Shown: positions 61,055 to 64,000 of the stretch, one piece after another
Layout: the number at the start of each line of letters is the position of its first letter
How positions within the stretch are numbered: position 1 is the stretch's first letter
Assembly: GCA_964479625.1 (NCBI GenBank)
Contig: CAYZMS010000017.1
Span: 1 to 64,000, forward strand
Source of the DNA: CAYZMS01 sp964479625
GTDB lineage: Bacteria > Bacteroidota > Bacteroidia > Chitinophagales > Saprospiraceae
DNA: 64,000 nucleotides
Reading direction: 5' to 3'
Program-made: the position numbers and the translations under genes
The notes under the pieces: model-generated
Databases searched by the model: none
Seen by the model: only the letters and a program-made list of their open reading frames with translations
Told to the model about the DNA's origin: nothing

Positions 61055-63748
61055 CTACAAACCAATAAGGGTGCGGTAATCGTCGTATGGAGCATCCTTA
61101 TGTTTCATTTCCAATACATTCAGCAGGGTTTCTCCGTAGGATAATTCCAATTCCGCAAGCGTGGATTCACAACGGATCTCAATTTTCCCTTCGAGCAATT
61201 GTTGTCGGCGCCAATTCAGGGTTTTTTCCATTCTATCCAGTACACCTGCCTGCACTTCCCAATGACCCTGAGGGGTATCCACCGGCTCGACATTGGAAAA
61301 GGCCTCCTGATTACGCGTGAGTAAAAGGCCTTCGCTTAGCAGAAAATAGGCGGTATGGGCCCATTGGTCACCTTTCGATAGTAAGTGTGCATACAGAGCC
61401 AATTGAAGGTCTTCTGCGTTTTTTAGCATAGTGGAGTAACGGGTTTTACCCCTCCATTTGAGGTCGATCACTGCTCGTTCTTCCGCCCTACCCAAAACCA
61501 TATCAATTATGCCGGTGACCATTCCATCAAGGTAAGGGCCTTCGTATTTGGATTCACTTGCCAGGACCCTCCAACCGTTTTCCTTTAACAAATTTATGAA
61601 GGCCCATCCGGCTTCCTGCATTTTTCGAATAAAAGCCACCCGTTCCGGTTCTCTGCCATACTGAAGCATAACAGAGCCTTCTCGTTCGAACAAGATATTG
61701 CAATATTCCTCTACCCATCGATGGGTATCCTCCAACGACCATTTTTCCCACTCTCTGGAAAAAAGGTTTTCGAAAAGGCGGTGGGCCAGGTTACCCATCA
61801 ATGCGGAATCCCTCACTCTGCTAAGAATGGAAGCCGGTCGAAGTTGGGCTTTGTGCCGGAATACCCATTTGTGGGGATAATAACAAAGGTCTTCGAGGCT
61901 GCTGAAGGTTTCTCTGGGGCGAAGACTCAGCAAATTACCCTGTTTGATCCGGACGAAAGGCTCGGGCCGGGGCAATGGATGCATGGGTAGTGTTTGGAAT
62001 TCAGGTATATGGAAGAACTGTTGCAACTGTTTTCGGTCTAGCTGCAAAGTGATGTCTAAAGTAATAGGACCAAGATCGGCGAAACAAGCTTCGAGTTCAC
62101 TTAGCAAAGGGTGTGGGAGGGTGTCCTGGCCTTCAGCAACTTCAGGGGATAAGAGCAGTAACTGATTTTTTGTAGAAAGTACAGGTACTGTTCTCTGGTG
62201 GAGCAGGCGTTGGTTTTTCTCGGCCGGGTAATCCAGCTGTATATTTCTTTGCTCGAGCCAATGGCGCTCCTGGGCGTACCAGCGGGAAAAAAAGTAGTCG
62301 GGTTCTTTCCGGTTAAAATTCCACCAAACCAATTGGTCGACTGGCTCAATGAAATTCCCTGGATCAGTAGTATAAGGTAGTCGGCCGCGTTGTTCAGGGT
62401 ATAACCGGACCGGGCTGGCATCGAACACGGCCCGGACTGCCCTTTCCAGGTCGAGCCTGCTTAGTTGATCCTCGGTTTGAGCTTCGAGCAACTCTACCAG
62501 TTGTCTGGATAGCTCTGCTAGCAACAGCAGAGAGGATTGTTCTTCGCTTTGGTGGTCGAAGGTTTCCTGTGCCCAACGATTGAGGTATCTAAATAGCTCT
62601 AAGACTTCCTGTTTAGGTGCCCGGCCCCCTTGTGGGTACCTGGTCCTTTCGAACCAAAACCGATATTGGTTTTCGATCTTACGCGGGTCCAGGGATCTAT
62701 CGCGTTCGACTCGCTTTTCGAGTTCTTGAAAATAATGCTTGATCATGGAGTGCCAACCGTCGCTTTTTAGTCCCGGGCGACTTGCGATCTGCCGGGCAAT
62801 TTGCCGGCTGAGCTCTTCCTCCAGCGGTTTAACCGAAAGGGAAACGAATTCAAGGAGTTTTATGGGGTCCACCGGACGCCAAAGGAAAGCAGTTACCAGT
62901 TTGAGTGTTTGTAAACTGGGACGGGCCAGTGAAGCGGACTGTAGGCCGAGGCCGGGCATGCCTTCCTGGCTAAGGGTATGATCCAAAACGGTTGAACGAT
63001 CGGGGATGAGCAGGGCAGGTTGGAAACCCGGGTTTTTTTTCAATAAGGCTGCAAGGTAAGCTGCCAGATCAGTGTCTCTCCTTGCTTTGAGCATCAATAA
63101 GCTGCCGTCTGCTTTAGCGGGTTCTTTCAGTTGCCTACCCTCCAGGAGATAGTTTTGGAAACGGGAAAGGTCACTTTGTTTAGAAAGAATGCCTTTTTCT
63201 ACACCATAGCGGATATGGACTCCCCTGGCGGCCATGCTTTCTAATAATCTTTTCCAATGAGCAGGTGTTAAAGCCTCCGGTTCAATAATGGTTATAGCTT
63301 CGAAAGCTGGCTTTCGGAAGGGAAGTACAGATTCTACCCAGCGAAATCGGTCTGCAAAGCCAGCCTGGAAGTCGTGTTGGTCCAGGTCGGCTTCCAGGTG
63401 GGTAAGAAGTTCAAGCCGTTCGGGACAATCCTGAGAGCTTATAAAGTCCCACCCCCCCAGGAGTAGTTCATCTCTTCGATCCAGCAAGTCGGCAGCGCAG
63501 GCGAAGCTATCGGCAGAGAAGGAGGAGGCAAAGAAAGCATTGGGGTGTTCTTGCAGGTAAGCCTTCAGGCGCTGGCGGTATTGTTCAATTCGCAAATAGG
63601 GATTAGGGCGAAAAACACCAATGGACCCGAAAAGCTGCTCCAGGGCCTTCAGGAAACCCTGTGGACCCAAACGACGCACCCCAAACCGGGGTGTAGCCAT
63701 TTCCGGCAAAGCGGGCTGATCGAGGCCCAAACCGAAAGTAATATTCAT
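61055..63748 (-). CDS. AddB-like PD-(D/E)XK nuclease
   Basis: 897 residues. The long N-terminal part (about 1-600) resembles the inactive helicase-like region of AddB. The C-terminal RecB-type nuclease (about 640-860) has the motif order GNLAHRLFENL, GIIDMVLGRAEERAVIDLKWRG and QLALYAHLL. The full set of four Fe-S cysteines known for AddB is not evident: one is near LCYYPHKW and one near EIRCEST. It probably works in recombinational repair with an AddA-like helicase that is not in this window. It lies 36 bases after the START-like gene, probably in one transcript. Confidence 0.85.
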   Translation of the reverse strand: MNITFGLGLDQPALPEMATPRFGVRRLGPQGFLKALEQLFGSIGVFRPNPYLRIEQYRQRLKAYLQEHPNAFFASSFSADSFACAADLLDRRDELLLGGWDFISSQDCPERLELLTHLEADLDQHDFQAGFADRFRWVESVLPFRKPAFEAITIIEPEALTPAHWKRLLESMAARGVHIRYGVEKGILSKQSDLSRFQNYLLEGRQLKEPAKADGSLLMLKARRDTDLAAYLAALLKKNPGFQPALLIPDRSTVLDHTLSQEGMPGLGLQSASLARPSLQTLKLVTAFLWRPVDPIKLLEFVSLSVKPLEEELSRQIARQIASRPGLKSDGWHSMIKHYFQELEKRVERDRSLDPRKIENQYRFWFERTRYPQGGRAPKQEVLELFRYLNRWAQETFDHQSEEQSSLLLLAELSRQLVELLEAQTEDQLSRLDLERAVRAVFDASPVRLYPEQRGRLPYTTDPGNFIEPVDQLVWWNFNRKEPDYFFSRWYAQERHWLEQRNIQLDYPAEKNQRLLHQRTVPVLSTKNQLLLLSPEVAEGQDTLPHPLLSELEACFADLGPITLDITLQLDRKQLQQFFHIPEFQTLPMHPLPRPEPFVRIKQGNLLSLRPRETFSSLEDLCYYPHKWVFRHKAQLRPASILSRVRDSALMGNLAHRLFENLFSREWEKWSLEDTHRWVEEYCNILFEREGSVMLQYGREPERVAFIRKMQEAGWAFINLLKENGWRVLASESKYEGPYLDGMVTGIIDMVLGRAEERAVIDLKWRGKTRYSTMLKNAEDLQLALYAHLLSKGDQWAHTAYFLLSEGLLLTRNQEAFSNVEPVDTPQGHWEVQAGVLDRMEKTLNWRRQQLLEGKIEIRCESTLAELELSYGETLLNVLEMKHKDAPYDDYRTLIGL

Positions 63749-63784
63749 AACTAAAAAGGGGCGAAATGTGATGCGTTCAGCAGC

Positions 63785-64000
63785 TTAGCCGCCGGTTTCC
63801 TTGCGCAGTTGCTCCATCAGGTTGTTCCAGTATTGCCTTTGATCCTCCACTTCATCCTCATCACAATAATCAGTGATCTCCAGGATCGTTTCGGAAGTTA
63901 CAGGAGATCGGGAAATCCGGAACTCCAGGTACTCCGACTCATCTTCCGTATCCTCCCAACGAAAACGCAGGCGTTCATCCTCTACGGCATTTATTACCTC
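63785..64000 (-). CDS. START-like-domain protein (N-terminal part outside the window)
   Basis: The last 71 codons of an open frame on the minus strand, stop at 63785-63787. The readable sequence (RLRFRWEDTEDESEYLEFRI, then LEITDYCDEDEVEDQRQYW) matches the end of the START-like/AHSA1-type family common in Bacteroidota. Such proteins hold a hydrophobic ligand in a helix-grip fold; the ligand is unknown. It lies just before the AddB-like gene in transcription. Confidence 0.8.
   Translation of the reverse strand, partial: EVINAVEDERLRFRWEDTEDESEYLEFRISRSPVTSETILEITDYCDEDEVEDQRQYWNNLMEQLRKETGG

Noticed and set aside
1..64000. Search for CRISPR arrays, tRNA, rRNA, insertion sequences and prophage genes
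   Set aside because: I saw no short direct-repeat array with spacers, no transposase or integrase motif, and no recognisable tRNA or rRNA sequence in the intergenic regions.

Overview
The window reads as chromosome of a member of the Bacteroidota, most like the Saprospiria/Lewinella group. Six proteins end in type IX secretion (T9SS) sorting domains: five of type A and one gliding-motility/CHU_C-like type B. There are PorP/SprF, SprB-like, HYR-like and cohesin-like modules, typical Bacteroidota lipoprotein signals, almost no Shine-Dalgarno sequences and several TAnnTTTG -7 promoter elements. I found no transposon, prophage, CRISPR array, rRNA or tRNA. All identifications come from reading motifs by eye; no database search was run.

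Region 1 (1-16.4 kb) is a block of surface-protein genes on the plus strand. It holds the tail of a type A cargo gene, a small one-cohesin protein, a 1940-residue protein with six cohesin-like modules, about twelve SprB-like repeats and a type B tail, then a PorP/SprF outer-membrane protein. Two large tandem paralogues follow, each with HYR-like modules, a dockerin-like segment, a cohesin-like module and a type A tail. Cohesin-like and dockerin-like parts encoded side by side on T9SS cargo make this the most interesting part of the window. A yraN gene follows, then a convergent secreted beta-propeller (sortilin/BNR-like) gene.

Region 2 (20.8-29.1 kb) holds uvrC and then a full iron-sulfur assembly cluster, sufB-C-D-S-E, a SufT/DUF59 gene and an Rrf2-type regulator with three cysteines. 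An imperfect palindrome upstream of sufB is a candidate operator for that regulator.

Region 3 (29.1-42.2 kb) is mixed housekeeping and secreted functions: patatin-like lipoprotein, alpha/beta hydrolase, radA (TTG start), DCC-family thiol protein, metallo-beta-lactamase-fold protein, asnS, a T9SS propeller protein, an unrecognised 472-residue protein (TTG start) and a GNAT-like protein.

Region 4 (42.2-64 kb) holds a four-gene MacAB-like export operon, two lipoproteins, an NrtR-like regulator with a degenerate Nudix box and a comEC/helix-hairpin-helix pair that suggests DNA uptake. It continues with a membrane class III nucleotidyl cyclase, a GNAT enzyme, a small membrane protein, a SPOR/peptidoglycan-binding protein, a [2Fe-2S] ferredoxin, a T9SS subtilase and an AddB-like PD-(D/E)XK nuclease. 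The window ends inside the C-terminus of a START-like-domain protein.
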